The notes beneath the pieces were generated by a model. That model worked only from the letters and a program-made list of their open reading frames with translations, was not told the DNA's origin and did no database searches. Shown here piece after piece: positions 15,935 through 24,607 of a DNA stretch of 64,000 nt. Origin of the DNA: Streptomyces thermolilacinus SPC6 (GTDB lineage: Bacteria > Actinomycetota > Actinomycetes > Streptomycetales > Streptomycetaceae). Position 1 is the stretch's first letter. Every line of letters starts with the position of its first letter. The stretch lies in NCBI RefSeq assembly GCF_000478605.2, contig NZ_ASHX02000001.1:124001-188000 (forward strand), read 5' to 3'. A program made the translations under genes and the position numbers.

Positions 15935-17235
15935 ACGACGACTACCACGCGCTGCTCGCCCGCCGCGAGGCCATGCGGCTGCGCGACCAGTTGCTCGCGC
16001 CCGCCTCGCGCGGGGCCGCGGCGCACTCGGCGTCGTACGCCTCCCCCGGCCCCCGTACCGCGGCGTCCGCGCCGGGGGCGTACGACGGGGCCGCCGACCA
16101 GGAGCTGATCGTCCGGAACCTGGGGCTCGTCACCCCGTTCGACGCGCTCATCGCCCACCTCTACGACGCCATGTTCGAGCGGCACCCGTACCTGCGGAAG
16201 CTGTTCCCCGAGTCGATGGAGTTCCAGCGGGCCCACCTGGGGCGGGCGTTCTGGTACCTGATCGAGAACCTGGACCGGCCAGAGCAGGTGGACGCCTTCT
16301 GCACCAGGCTGGGCCGCGACCACCGGAAGCTCGGCGTGCTGCCGGTGCACTACGAGGTGTTCAAGGTAGCCCTGGAGGAGGCGCTCCAGCGGTACGCGGG
16401 CGGGCGGCTGGGCGCGGACGTGACGGACGCGTGGCTGCGCATGGTGCGGTTCGCCGCGGCGGGCATGGTGCGCGGCGCGAACGAGGCGCTGGCCGAACCG
16501 GCGTACTGGACCGCCGACGTGACCCGCCACGAGCGGCGCGGCCGTGATGTCGCGGTGCTGCGGGTGCGGCCGTCCGCGCCGTACCCGTACCGGCCCGGCC
16601 AGTACGCGACCCTCCAGTCGCCGCTGCTGCCACTGACCTGGCGCCCCTACTCCATGGCGGGTGCGCCCGGAGGCGACGGCGAGCTGGAGTTCCACATCCG
16701 GCGCACCGGCCCGGACGGGGTGAGCGACGCGCTCGTCACGGACACCGGCGTCGGCGACACCCTGCGGCTGGGGCCCGCGCAGGGCACCACGACCCTGGAC
16801 GGGGAGCTGACGCGGGACGTGCTGGTCGTGGCGGGTGGCACCGGCTGGGCCACCGCCAAGGCGCTGCTGGAGGACTTCGCCGCCCGGCGCCCGCCGGGGC
16901 GCTCCGCGCACCTGTTCCTCGGCGCCCGCAGCGCGGACGACCTGTACGACGCCCCGGCGCTGGTCCGCCTGGAGAGCCGCTGCCCGTGGCTGCGGGTGGT
17001 CCGGGTCCTGGACGACGGCCCCGGCGGCTCCGGCGGCTCCGGCGGCTCAGGGCACCGCTCGGTGGTGGACGCGCCGGCGCGGCACGGCGACTTCGGCGGC
17101 CATGTCGCCTATGTCAGCGGCCCGCCCGCCATGGTCACCGCGACGGCCTGGCACCTGTCCGCCCTCGGGCTCCCGCCGGACCTCATCCGCCACGACCCGG
17201 TCCCGGACACGAGCGCGCCCGTACACGCCCGCTGA
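15931..17235 (+). CDS. Flavohaemoprotein: globin domain fused to FAD/NAD reductase
   Basis: 434 residues. A variable N-terminus of about 55 residues is followed by a globin domain (about 55-190: LVTPFDALIAHLYDAMFERHPYLRKLFPESMEFQ; RDHRKLGV holds the likely proximal His). The FAD domain has WRPYSMA near residue 240, and the NAD domain has VAGGTGWATAKALL near 295 and ends in YVSGPPAMV. Flavohaemoglobins convert NO to nitrate with NAD(P)H and O2, or reduce haem iron at low oxygen. A GGSGGSGGSG run near residue 370 interrupts the reductase domain and is unusual. It is coupled to the small membrane protein upstream and sits behind DevR-like palindromes, consistent with induction at low oxygen or by NO. 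Confidence 0.88.
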   Translation: MNDDYHALLARREAMRLRDQLLAPASRGAAAHSASYASPGPRTAASAPGAYDGAADQELIVRNLGLVTPFDALIAHLYDAMFERHPYLRKLFPESMEFQRAHLGRAFWYLIENLDRPEQVDAFCTRLGRDHRKLGVLPVHYEVFKVALEEALQRYAGGRLGADVTDAWLRMVRFAAAGMVRGANEALAEPAYWTADVTRHERRGRDVAVLRVRPSAPYPYRPGQYATLQSPLLPLTWRPYSMAGAPGGDGELEFHIRRTGPDGVSDALVTDTGVGDTLRLGPAQGTTTLDGELTRDVLVVAGGTGWATAKALLEDFAARRPPGRSAHLFLGARSADDLYDAPALVRLESRCPWLRVVRVLDDGPGGSGGSGGSGHRSVVDAPARHGDFGGHVAYVSGPPAMVTATAWHLSALGLPPDLIRHDPVPDTSAPVHAR

Positions 17236-17319
17236 GCCCCTGGCCGGACCGCGCCCCCGACGGCGTGCCCCGCCCGGGTGCCGGGCGACCGGGCGACCGG
17301 GCGACCGGGAGCTGATCGT

Positions 17320-17757
17320 CACCCGGCGTACGGGTGGGCCTCGTCCAGGCGGGTCGGACCCTCTGGGGTGAGGCGCGGGGCGCCCGCCGCGATGTTGTCC
17401 GCCAGGTGGTCCGGGTCGCCCGTGCCGGGGACGGCCAGGACGTGCGGGCCTGGTGCGGGGTCCACGCCAGACGGACCTGTGCGGCGCCGGCCCCGTGCGA
17501 GCGGGCGATGTCCTCGGCGGTCTCGTCGGCAGCGGCGGCCGCCGTACCGCCTCGACGCCTGCCCCGGCCACCGCGAAGCACGGCAGTTCGACCGCGCGGG
17601 CGAGGACCCTGATGGAGGGCTCGCGGTCGCGTGACGTACCGAGGTGGAAGGCGGCGCTGCCGGTCAGGCGCATCACCCCGAAGCCGAGCCGGTTGACGGT
17701 CGTGTCACCGAGCTTTCAGGTGCCCGCCGCGTCGGCGCCGATCGTCTGCGTGGTCAT
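17320..17757 (-). pseudogene. Aldo/keto reductase remnant (nonsense, deletion, frameshift)
   Basis: From ATG 17757 the frame reads MTTQTIGADAAGT, then TGA at 17718-17716 where relatives have Trp, then KLGDTTVNRLGFGVMRLTG...FHLGTSRDREPSIRVLARAVEL, the start of an aldo/keto reductase. The next roughly 120 codons of the barrel are missing. The end is recovered in other frames as ARSHGAGAAQVRLAW and HVLAVPGTGDPDHLADNIAAGAPRLTPE, the normal last helices. It therefore has a stop, an internal deletion and frame changes. It lies between the flavohaemoprotein and carbonic anhydrase genes. Confidence 0.75.
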
Positions 17758-17794
17758 GCCGGGAGCCTGTCACCCGACCGGCCCTGCCCGTCGG

Positions 17795-18613
17795 TCAGTT
17801 GATCAGTTCCACGCGCTGGGTGTTCAGTTCGTAGCGGGCGCCGACGATGGCGAGGCGGCCCGTCGCGGTGCGGGCGGTTAGGTCCGGTTCGGCGGCGAGG
17901 CGGGAGCGGACCAGGCGGACGTTCGCGGTGATCGTCGCGTCGACGCGGGCCTGCCCGGTCTGGCGGTGGTCGATGGCGGGGCGGATCTGCTCGGCGACGT
18001 ACGCGATGTGCGCGGGCAGCTGCTCGCCGGTCTCCTCCGCGTGGACGGCGGCGGTGACCGCGCCGCACGACTGGTGGCCCAGCACCATCACGAGCGGGAT
18101 GCCGAGCTCCAGCACCCCGTAGGCGATGCTGCCCAGGACCGCCTCGTCGAGGACGCAGCCCGCCGAGCGGACGGTCATCAGATCACCGAGGCCCTGGTCG
18201 AAGACGAGCTCGGGCGGGACGCGCGAGTCGATGCAGCCGAGGACGACGGCGAACGGGTGCTGCCCCGACACGGCGAGCAGGCGGTCCGTGTTGGACTCGT
18301 GCGGATGGGTCTGGTGGCGCGTGGCCCAGCGGCGGTTGCCGTGCCGCAGGGCGCGCAGCGCGGCACGCGGGGTGTCCGGACGGCCGGCGGCGCCTGCTGG
18401 GGAGGCCACCGCCGGTGTGGCGGGCAGGCCGGCGCCCGCGCCGAGTACGACGCCGCCCGCCAGCGCGGCCCGCAGCAGCGCCCGCCGGTCCGGCCGGTCG
18501 GCGCCGCTCGGGGCGGTGGGTCCTTCGGGGGCCGGGCCTTCGGACGCGGTGGCGCGTGTGGCGTCGCGGCCGGATGCGGGGGCGCGGGATATGAGGTCGG
18601 GTGTGGAAGTCAC
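17795..18613 (-). CDS. Exported beta-class carbonic anhydrase
   Basis: 272 residues. The N-terminal 40 residues are Ala/Ser/Asp-rich, then DRRALLRAALAGG followed by a hydrophobic stretch and AVASPAGA looks like a Tat (twin-arginine) signal. The mature part is a beta-carbonic anhydrase: CIDSRVPPE supplies zinc ligand Cys and the catalytic Asp-Arg dyad, and LGHQSCGAV supplies the His and second Cys ligands. The enzyme hydrates CO2. Tat export makes sense for a protein folded with zinc in the cytoplasm. GTG 18613 is the first start that includes the whole signal; its ribosome site is weak, so the true start may be further in. Confidence 0.85.
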   Translation of the reverse strand: MTSTPDLISRAPASGRDATRATASEGPAPEGPTAPSGADRPDRRALLRAALAGGVVLGAGAGLPATPAVASPAGAAGRPDTPRAALRALRHGNRRWATRHQTHPHESNTDRLLAVSGQHPFAVVLGCIDSRVPPELVFDQGLGDLMTVRSAGCVLDEAVLGSIAYGVLELGIPLVMVLGHQSCGAVTAAVHAEETGEQLPAHIAYVAEQIRPAIDHRQTGQARVDATITANVRLVRSRLAAEPDLTARTATGRLAIVGARYELNTQRVELIN

Positions 18614-18720
18614 GCCCGGCACCGTAGGCCGCCGCGCCCCTGCCCCGTCCGCGTCTTGGTGTCCCGTTGGCCGTGCCTTGGACGAATCGTGAAGCGGCGT
18701 GCCGGGCGGCGGCCGACCGT

Positions 18721-19809
18721 TCAGGTGAGGGAGGTGAGGAGCTGGGCGGCGTCGTCCTGGAAGAGGGCTCGGCCCCGGGTGACGCGTTCGGTGCGGGGCG
18801 GGCCGTCGGGGACGAGGCGCGCGGCGGCGTCGAGGAGGGACGGCAGGTCCGGGGCCGTCGTCGTCAGGCCCTCCGCCGCCATGTGGCGTACGCCGGCGGC
18901 GCCGTGGCCGGGGATGGGGCGGTAGGCGACGACCGGGAGCCCCGCGGCCAGGGCCTGGACGGCGGTCTGGCCCGCCGCGTTGTCCACCAGGAGGCGGGCG
19001 GTGGCCATCAGGGCGGGCAGGTCGTCGGTCCAGCCGAGGGCGACGGCACCCGGGACGCGGGCGCTGCGGCGGCGCAGCGCCTCGTCGCGGCCGCACAGGA
19101 CGACCGGCCGCAGGCCGTGCCGCACCAGGGCGCGGGCGGTGCCCGGCAGGTCGGAGCCGACGCCCCAGGCGCCCGCCGTCAGCAGGACGGTCGGCCGGTG
19201 CGGGTCCGGCGGCGGGCCGGGCGGGGCGTCGGCCACGGCGTGGAAGGCGGGCGGTACGACGGGCCCTGGCGCGGCGGTACGGCGGCCCGTCCCCGTACGG
19301 GCGGCTTCGGCGGCGCCCGGGCTGACGCACAGGTACAGGTCGTTGCCGGGGTGGAGCCAGGCGCGGTGGACGGCGAAGTCGGTGACGTACACGGCGCTGG
19401 GGACACGCAAGGTGCCGCGCTCCCGCATGCGGCCGGTGATCTGAGCGGCCAGGTGGAAGGTGGAGACGACGACGTCGGGGCGGAGGCGTGCGGCGAGGTG
19501 CCGCAGGGGCCGTTCGGCGAGGGCGGCCAGGGGTGAGGTGTCGGGGCGCGGCAGGGCGGTGCCGTCCGGGCGGGGCGGGGGCGGGGCGAGGAAGACCTGG
19601 TAGATCGCCGTGTAGAGCGCGGGGACGCGGCGTACGACCGTGCGGTAGAAGCCGCGCAGGGCCGGTCCGCTGCCGGGCGGCAGCAGTGTCAGGACGTCGT
19701 GGACGTGCGCGTCGTGGCCGTGCGCGCGCAGGCGGCGGGCGAGTTCGGCGGCCACGGCGTCGTGGCCCGCGCCCATGCTGGCGCTCAGGACCAGGCAGCG
19801 CCGCGTCAT
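18721..19809 (-). CDS. MGDG-synthase-like glycosyltransferase
   Basis: 362 residues, GT-B fold of the GT28 type related to monogalactosyldiacylglycerol synthases and MurG. MGAGH near residue 12 is the Gly-rich donor-side start shared by MGDG synthases. The central VVSTFHLAAQITGRMR and VYVTDF stretches match their N-terminal domain, and DNAAGQTAVQALAAGLPVVAYRPIPGHG is the sugar-nucleotide binding region of the C-terminal domain. Substrates would be a membrane lipid or isoprenoid plus a UDP-sugar. GGAGG lies eight bases before ATG 19809. The SDR gene is divergent from it. Confidence 0.83.
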   Translation of the reverse strand: MTRRCLVLSASMGAGHDAVAAELARRLRAHGHDAHVHDVLTLLPPGSGPALRGFYRTVVRRVPALYTAIYQVFLAPPPPRPDGTALPRPDTSPLAALAERPLRHLAARLRPDVVVSTFHLAAQITGRMRERGTLRVPSAVYVTDFAVHRAWLHPGNDLYLCVSPGAAEAARTGTGRRTAAPGPVVPPAFHAVADAPPGPPPDPHRPTVLLTAGAWGVGSDLPGTARALVRHGLRPVVLCGRDEALRRRSARVPGAVALGWTDDLPALMATARLLVDNAAGQTAVQALAAGLPVVAYRPIPGHGAAGVRHMAAEGLTTTAPDLPSLLDAAARLVPDGPPRTERVTRGRALFQDDAAQLLTSLT

Positions 19810-19990
19810 GTGGTCGCCCTCCGGTGGCGGTCTCCGGTCCCTCCCATCGTGCGGGCGGGGGGCGCGCGGGGCGGTCCGGGCGGGCCTGTTCGGGTGGTTC
19901 GCGGGCCCGGCGGACCGTCGCGGCGGGGCGGTCCGGGGAGAAACCTGGAATCTGTCGGGAGCGGGTGGCGCGCGAGTGCGGAGGTCTGGC

Positions 19991-20755
19991 ATGGCGGGAA
20001 CGGCACGGCCGGTCGTGCTCATCACGGGCGCTTCCTCGGGGATCGGGGAGGCGGTGGCCGAGCGGTTCGCGGTGGACGCCGAGCGGCGCTGGCGGCTGCT
20101 GCTGGCGGGCCGGGACGAGGCGCGGCTCGGGGAGGTGGCGCGCCGTACGGGCGGCGTGGACCTGCCGGGCGACCTGGGGGATCCGGCGGGCGTGGAGTCC
20201 CTCGCCGCGCGGGCGCTGGAGCGTGAGGGGCGGGTCGATGTGCTGGTCGCGGCTGCGGGGATCGGCTGGGCGGCGCCGTTCACGCGGACGCCGCCGGACG
20301 TGGTGGAGCGGCTGGTGGCGGTGAACCTGACGGGTGTGGTGCAGCTGGTGCGGCTGGTGCTGCCGGGGATGGTGGAGCGCGGTGTGGGGCGGGTGGTGCT
20401 GATCAGTTCGATGGCGGGCTGGGCGGGTGTGGCGAACGAGGCGGTGTACGCGGCGACGAAGGGCGGGCTGCTGGCGTTCGCGGAGAGCCTGCGCTACGAA
20501 CTGGCGGGGACGCGGGTGGGGGTGACGGCGGTGCTTCCCGGCGCGGTGGACACGCCGTTCTTCGTCCACCGGGGCGCCCCGTACCACCGGGAGCGGCCCC
20601 GGCCGGTTCCGGCGCGGCGGCTGGCGGACCTCGTGTGGCGGTCGGTGGTCCATGGGCGGGACGAGGTGTTCGCGCCGAGGTGGCTGGCGGGGCCGGCGCG
20701 GCTGCGGGGCGGTGCGCCCGGGTTCTTCCGCGCGATGGCCAAGCGGTTCGGCTGA
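19991..20755 (+). CDS. Short-chain dehydrogenase/reductase
   Basis: 254-residue classical SDR. TGASSGIG (residues 10-17) binds the nucleotide, a VAAAGIGWA segment replaces NNAG near 83, the catalytic Ser lies in ISSMAG near 138 and YAATK gives Tyr and Lys near 153. The C-terminus continues with a short amphipathic tail that may touch the membrane (GAPGFFRAMAKRFG). It is the first gene of a three-gene operon with a DMT transporter (10 bp later) and a polysaccharide deacetylase. The substrate is unknown. ATG 19991 is chosen because the Rossmann strand starts immediately after it. Confidence 0.87.
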   Translation: MAGTARPVVLITGASSGIGEAVAERFAVDAERRWRLLLAGRDEARLGEVARRTGGVDLPGDLGDPAGVESLAARALEREGRVDVLVAAAGIGWAAPFTRTPPDVVERLVAVNLTGVVQLVRLVLPGMVERGVGRVVLISSMAGWAGVANEAVYAATKGGLLAFAESLRYELAGTRVGVTAVLPGAVDTPFFVHRGAPYHRERPRPVPARRLADLVWRSVVHGRDEVFAPRWLAGPARLRGGAPGFFRAMAKRFG

Positions 20756-20765
20756 GCGCGACGCG

Positions 20766-21647
20766 ATGCTGGCTCTCTCGATCTGCCTGGCGCTGCTGGC
20801 GGCGGTCGGCAACGCCGCCGCGTCGGTGCTCCAGCGGCGCGCCGCCGCGGACACGGGCGCCGCGGGTACGGGCGCCGCCGATTCGGCGCGCGGGTGGCTG
20901 CCGAGGCTGGTGCGGCGGCGGGTGTGGGTGTGGGGTTCGGTGATGCTGGGCATTTCCGGGATCTTCCAGGCGCTGGCCCTGGCGACGGGCCCGCTGGCGG
21001 TGGTGCAGCCGGTGATGAGTACGGAGCTGCTGTTCACCCTCGTACTGGGCGGGGTGGTGTTCCGGCGGAACCCGGACCGGCGCACGTGGTGGGCGTTCGG
21101 GGCGATGGCGGCGGGTCTTGCCGCGTTCCTGGCGCTGGCGGAGCCGTCGGGCGGGCGGGCGACGGTGCCCGCGGCGAACTGGCTGTGGGCGGGGCTGGTG
21201 ATCGGGGCGGTCGCGGTGGGCCTGGTGGTCGTGGCCCTGCGGCTGCCGTCGGCGCCGCGCGCGGCGGTGCTCGGGACGGCGACGGCGATGGGGTTCTCGG
21301 GGACGGCGGCGTTGCTGAAGGACGCGCTGGGCCGGTTGCCGGACGGGCTGGGCGCGGTGTTCGGCGCGTGGCAGCTGTACACGGCGGTCATGGTGGGGCT
21401 GACGAGTTTCCTGATGCTTCAGGTGACGTTCCGGGCGGGGACGCTCGCCGCGTCGCAGCCCGCGCTGACGCTGGGGGACGCGCTGCTGAGCGTGGTGCTG
21501 GGGGTGTGGCTGTTCGACGAGCGGGTGATCGTGGGCGTGCGCGGGGTGTTCGAGGCGGTCGCGGTGGCGGTGCTCGTGGTGGCGTGCGTGGAGCTGGCGC
21601 GGTCGCCGCTGGTGACGGGCGGCGAGGACGGGGAGGGCACGTGGTGA
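20766..21647 (+). CDS. DMT-superfamily (EamA-like) transporter
   Basis: 293 residues with about nine to ten hydrophobic helices in two halves, as in drug/metabolite transporters. The first half begins at once with LALSICLALLAAVGNAAASVLQRRAA; a PVMSTELLFTLVLGGVVFRR stretch near residue 80 and an ALTLGDALLSVVLGVWLFDERV stretch near 240 are the paired 'EamA' repeat ends. The protein would exchange or export small metabolites. It starts ten bases after the SDR stop and its own stop overlaps the GTG of the deacetylase, so the three are co-translated. Confidence 0.85.
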   Translation: MLALSICLALLAAVGNAAASVLQRRAAADTGAAGTGAADSARGWLPRLVRRRVWVWGSVMLGISGIFQALALATGPLAVVQPVMSTELLFTLVLGGVVFRRNPDRRTWWAFGAMAAGLAAFLALAEPSGGRATVPAANWLWAGLVIGAVAVGLVVVALRLPSAPRAAVLGTATAMGFSGTAALLKDALGRLPDGLGAVFGAWQLYTAVMVGLTSFLMLQVTFRAGTLAASQPALTLGDALLSVVLGVWLFDERVIVGVRGVFEAVAVAVLVVACVELARSPLVTGGEDGEGTW

Positions 21648-22555
21648 GCGGGCCGTGCGGGTGGCGGGCGGATGCCCGGCGTACGGCGCCTTTCCTTGCG
21701 GGGCGCGTGACGGGTGCACCGGGTCCGGAGGCCGTGTGGGGTTCCGGGGCGGTGGAGGTGAGGGCGGCGGTACGGGGCTCGGGGGCCGTACGGGGCAGGG
21801 CGGCCGCGCGGGCGGGGGCCGTGGCGCTGGTGGGTCTCGTGGGCTGGCATGTCGTACCGGCCGGGATGTGGCTGCCCCGGGTGCGCGGGGCGTTGTGGCC
21901 CGCGCTGGACGGGCGGGGCGATCCGGGGCGGGTGGCGCTGACGTTCGACGACGGGCCCGACCCCGATACGACGCCGTTGTTCCTGCGGGCGCTGGACCGC
22001 CTGTCCGTGCGGGCGACGTTCTTCGTGCTGGGCGAGCGGCTGGAGCGGGCCCCCGCGCTGGGGCGGCGCATCGTCGCGGAGGGCCATGAACTGGCCGTCC
22101 ACGGCTGGCGGCACGACCCGCCCTGGGTGCCCCGGCCGGTGCGGGACGTGCGGGAGGTGGCGCGGGCGGCGGCGCTGGTCGGGGACGTGATGGGGCGCCG
22201 CCCGCTCTGGTACCGGCCGCCGTACGGGGTGCTGACGGGCGGCCGCTGGGCGGCGGCGCGCGCGGCGGGGCTGCGTCCGGTGCTGTGGTCGGCGTGGGGC
22301 CGCGACTGGACGGCGGACGCGTCGCCCGTGAGCGTCCGCGCGGAGGTGGCGCGCGGGCTGCGGGGCGGGGCGACGGTGCTGCTGCACGACTCGGACACGA
22401 TGTGCGCGCCCGGTTCGTGGCGGGCGGCGCTGGGCGCCTTGCCGGGGCTGATCGCCGACTGCCGGGAGCGGGGGCTGGTGGTGGGCCCGCTCGCCGACCA
22501 CGGCACGGGCCGCCCGGCCGGCGCGGTGCGGGGGCGTACGGACCGCGCCGTCTGA
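21644..22555 (+). CDS. Membrane-anchored polysaccharide deacetylase (NodB domain)
   Basis: 303 residues. A basic, Gly-rich N-terminus leads into one hydrophobic helix (AVALVGLVGWHVVPAG, about residues 60-76) that would anchor the enzyme outside. The NodB domain follows: TFDDGPDP (motif 1, catalytic base and metal Asp), HGWRH (motif 2, the two metal His), RPPYGV (motif 3) and LLHDS (motif 5). Such enzymes remove acetyl groups from N-acetylglucosamine polymers or peptidoglycan. GTG 21644 overlaps the DMT stop; GTG 21641 is equally possible. It is the last gene of the SDR-DMT operon. Confidence 0.88.
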   Translation: MSGPCGWRADARRTAPFLAGRVTGAPGPEAVWGSGAVEVRAAVRGSGAVRGRAAARAGAVALVGLVGWHVVPAGMWLPRVRGALWPALDGRGDPGRVALTFDDGPDPDTTPLFLRALDRLSVRATFFVLGERLERAPALGRRIVAEGHELAVHGWRHDPPWVPRPVRDVREVARAAALVGDVMGRRPLWYRPPYGVLTGGRWAAARAAGLRPVLWSAWGRDWTADASPVSVRAEVARGLRGGATVLLHDSDTMCAPGSWRAALGALPGLIADCRERGLVVGPLADHGTGRPAGAVRGRTDRAV

Positions 22556-22620
22556 GGCTCCGAGGTTCGGGGGCGAGGGAGCGCCGAGATGTATGTGCAC
22601 GCACCGTGGTCCGTGCGGCT

Positions 22621-23817
22621 CTACGCGTCCTGCCGCGCGGATGCGGGCGCGGGTACGGCGGCTCGGGGCTCGGGGGCGGTGGGTTCGGGCAGGGCGCGGA
22701 AGAGGAGCCAGCTCAGGGCGGGCATGGCGATCAGAGGGGTGAGGGCCGTCTCCAGGGAGACGGAGTCGGCCAGGTGTCCCAGCAGGGGGCTGACGAGGCC
22801 GCCGACACTGACGGTGAGGCCGAGGGTGACGCCGCCGGCGGTGCCGACGCGGGAAGGCAGGTAGTCCTGGCCGAGGGTGATCTGGAGGGAGAAGGGGACG
22901 TACAGGCCGACGGAGGTGAGGGCCACGAAGGGGAACATGGCCGGGCCGGGTGCGTGGATCACTCCGGTGACGGCGGCGACGGAGAGCAGATAGGCCCAGC
23001 GGGATACACGGACGCGGTCGTAGCGGTTGGCCAGGGCCCCGCCCAGCACCGAGCCGACCGCGCCGCCCAGGAACAGCAGGAACAGGGCGATGGTGCCCGC
23101 GGTGGCGCTGCCCTGCATGCGCTGCTGGGCGTGGAGGGAGATGAAGGTGCTCAGTCCGATGAAGACGATGGAGCGGAAGACGACCGCCAGTGACAGCTTC
23201 ACGAAGGAGGCCACATCGTCGGTGCCCCGAGGCGCCTCCGTCCTGGACGTGCCTGCCTCGGGCCGCGCGAGCATCCGGAGCACGGGCACGCACAGGGCGG
23301 CGCCGACGAGCGCGGGCAGGACCAGGACGGGCGTCCAGCGCAGGGAGCCGTGTCCGATCACGGCCGACACCATGAGCGGGGCGAGCGCGAAGCCTATGTT
23401 GCCGCCCAGGGAGAACCAGGCCATCGCGCTGTGACCGCCTTCGCCGGCCAGCCGGGCCACGCGGGCCGACTCCGGGTGGTAGGCGGCCACCCCGATCCCG
23501 GAGACGGCGACGAAGATCAGGGTGAGCCCGTACGAGCCGCTCAGGCCGCTCAGCGCGATGCCCACACCGCCCAGCAGGGTGCTGACCGGCAGCAGCCACG
23601 GCATCGCCCACCGGTCGGTGAGCGCGCCGAACACCGGCTGGGCCACCGAGGACAGCAGGGACGCGGCCAGCACGATGCCGGAGGCGACCGCGTAGGTGTA
23701 GTCCCGTTCGGCCACGAAGAACGGGATCAGCGCCGCGACGGCGCCCTGGTAGATGTCGACGCAGGCGTGTCCCACGGCCAGCAGGGAGATCGATGTATTC
23801 CTTCGCATCCCCCTCAT
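22621..23817 (-). CDS. MFS transporter, fosmidomycin-resistance (Fsr)-like
   Basis: 398 residues, twelve-helix MFS protein. SLLAVGHACVDIYQGAVAALIPFF at the N-terminus and AAYHPESARVAR near residue 115 are the hallmarks of Fsr-type pumps, in which an HPE triad lies in the central region. QPVFGALTDRW near 60 is the motif A loop. Fsr exports fosmidomycin in E. coli; here the substrate is unknown. The start could be ATG 23817 or ATG 23808. An AraC regulator gene starts 46 bp away in the opposite direction, so the pump is probably controlled by that regulator. Confidence 0.87.
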   Translation of the reverse strand: MRGMRRNTSISLLAVGHACVDIYQGAVAALIPFFVAERDYTYAVASGIVLAASLLSSVAQPVFGALTDRWAMPWLLPVSTLLGGVGIALSGLSGSYGLTLIFVAVSGIGVAAYHPESARVARLAGEGGHSAMAWFSLGGNIGFALAPLMVSAVIGHGSLRWTPVLVLPALVGAALCVPVLRMLARPEAGTSRTEAPRGTDDVASFVKLSLAVVFRSIVFIGLSTFISLHAQQRMQGSATAGTIALFLLFLGGAVGSVLGGALANRYDRVRVSRWAYLLSVAAVTGVIHAPGPAMFPFVALTSVGLYVPFSLQITLGQDYLPSRVGTAGGVTLGLTVSVGGLVSPLLGHLADSVSLETALTPLIAMPALSWLLFRALPEPTAPEPRAAVPAPASARQDA

Positions 23818-23863
23818 GCTGGGAGAAGCACCGGGTGTCGCGCTTTCGGTAGATTGACAAAGG

Positions 23864-24607
23864 ATGCAGGAAATCCGCCACGAATCCGTCGCGCCGACCC
23901 GGACCCAGCGCCTGGCGTCCGGCGGCGAGATCGATGCGCACCGCCATGACGATCACCAGATCGTCTACGCCGGCCGGGGCACCATCGCGGTGACCACCGA
24001 CGCCGGTTCCTGGGTCGCCCCCGCCACCCGCGCGCTCTGGATCCCCGCCGGCACCGTCCACCGGCATCAGGCGCACGGCGAACTCGACCTCCACCTCGTC
24101 GGCCTGCCCACCACCGAGAACCCCCTCGGCCTCGACGAACCGGCCGTCCTTTCCGTCAGCCCCCTCCTGCGCGAGCTCATCGTCGCGTACACCCGCGACC
24201 CCGACAACGACAGCCCGCCCCGCCTGCGCCTGCGCGCCGTCATGCTCGACCAGCTCGCCCTCTCCCCCGAACAGCCCCTGCACCTGCCGGTCCCCACGGA
24301 CCCTCTGCTCCGCGAACTGCACGACGTCCTGCGCGCCGACGCGGCCGACAACCGCTCCCTCGACGACCTCGGACGCCAGATCGGCGCCAGCGCCCGTACC
24401 CTCTCCCGCCGCCTCCGCGACGACCTCGGCCTCACCTACCCCCAGTGGCGCACCCAGATCAGGCTCCACCACGCCCTGATCCTCCTGGCCGACGACGTCC
24501 CCGTCACCACGGTCGCCCACCGCTGCGGCTGGTCCTCTGCCAGCACCTTCATCGACGTCTTCCGCCGCGCCTTCGGTCACACCCCCGGCGCCCGCCCCGT
24601 CACCTGA
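23864..24607 (+). CDS. AraC-family transcriptional regulator
   Basis: 247 residues. The N-terminal half is a cupin sensor (HRHDDHQIVYAGRGTIAVTT, residues about 27-46, and PAGTVHRHQAHGE). The C-terminal hundred residues hold two helix-turn-helices: LDDLGRQIGASARTLSRRLRDDLGLTYPQWR and VTTVAHRCGWSSASTFIDVFRRAFGHTPG, the latter the AraC signature. It is divergent from the Fsr-type pump across only 46 bp, so it most likely controls that gene. The intergenic spacer holds TAGATT at 23850-23855, a possible -10, and AAAGG before ATG 23864. Confidence 0.9.
   Translation: MQEIRHESVAPTRTQRLASGGEIDAHRHDDHQIVYAGRGTIAVTTDAGSWVAPATRALWIPAGTVHRHQAHGELDLHLVGLPTTENPLGLDEPAVLSVSPLLRELIVAYTRDPDNDSPPRLRLRAVMLDQLALSPEQPLHLPVPTDPLLRELHDVLRADAADNRSLDDLGRQIGASARTLSRRLRDDLGLTYPQWRTQIRLHHALILLADDVPVTTVAHRCGWSSASTFIDVFRRAFGHTPGARPVT

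Noticed and set aside
21419..24580. A 1053-codon open frame on the minus strand
   Set aside because: It is antisense to a deacetylase and the AraC gene and has repetitive Gly/Arg/Pro composition; very GC-rich DNA gives such long empty frames. The same holds for other long frames such as 4035-6467 on the plus strand and 46771-48996 on the minus strand.
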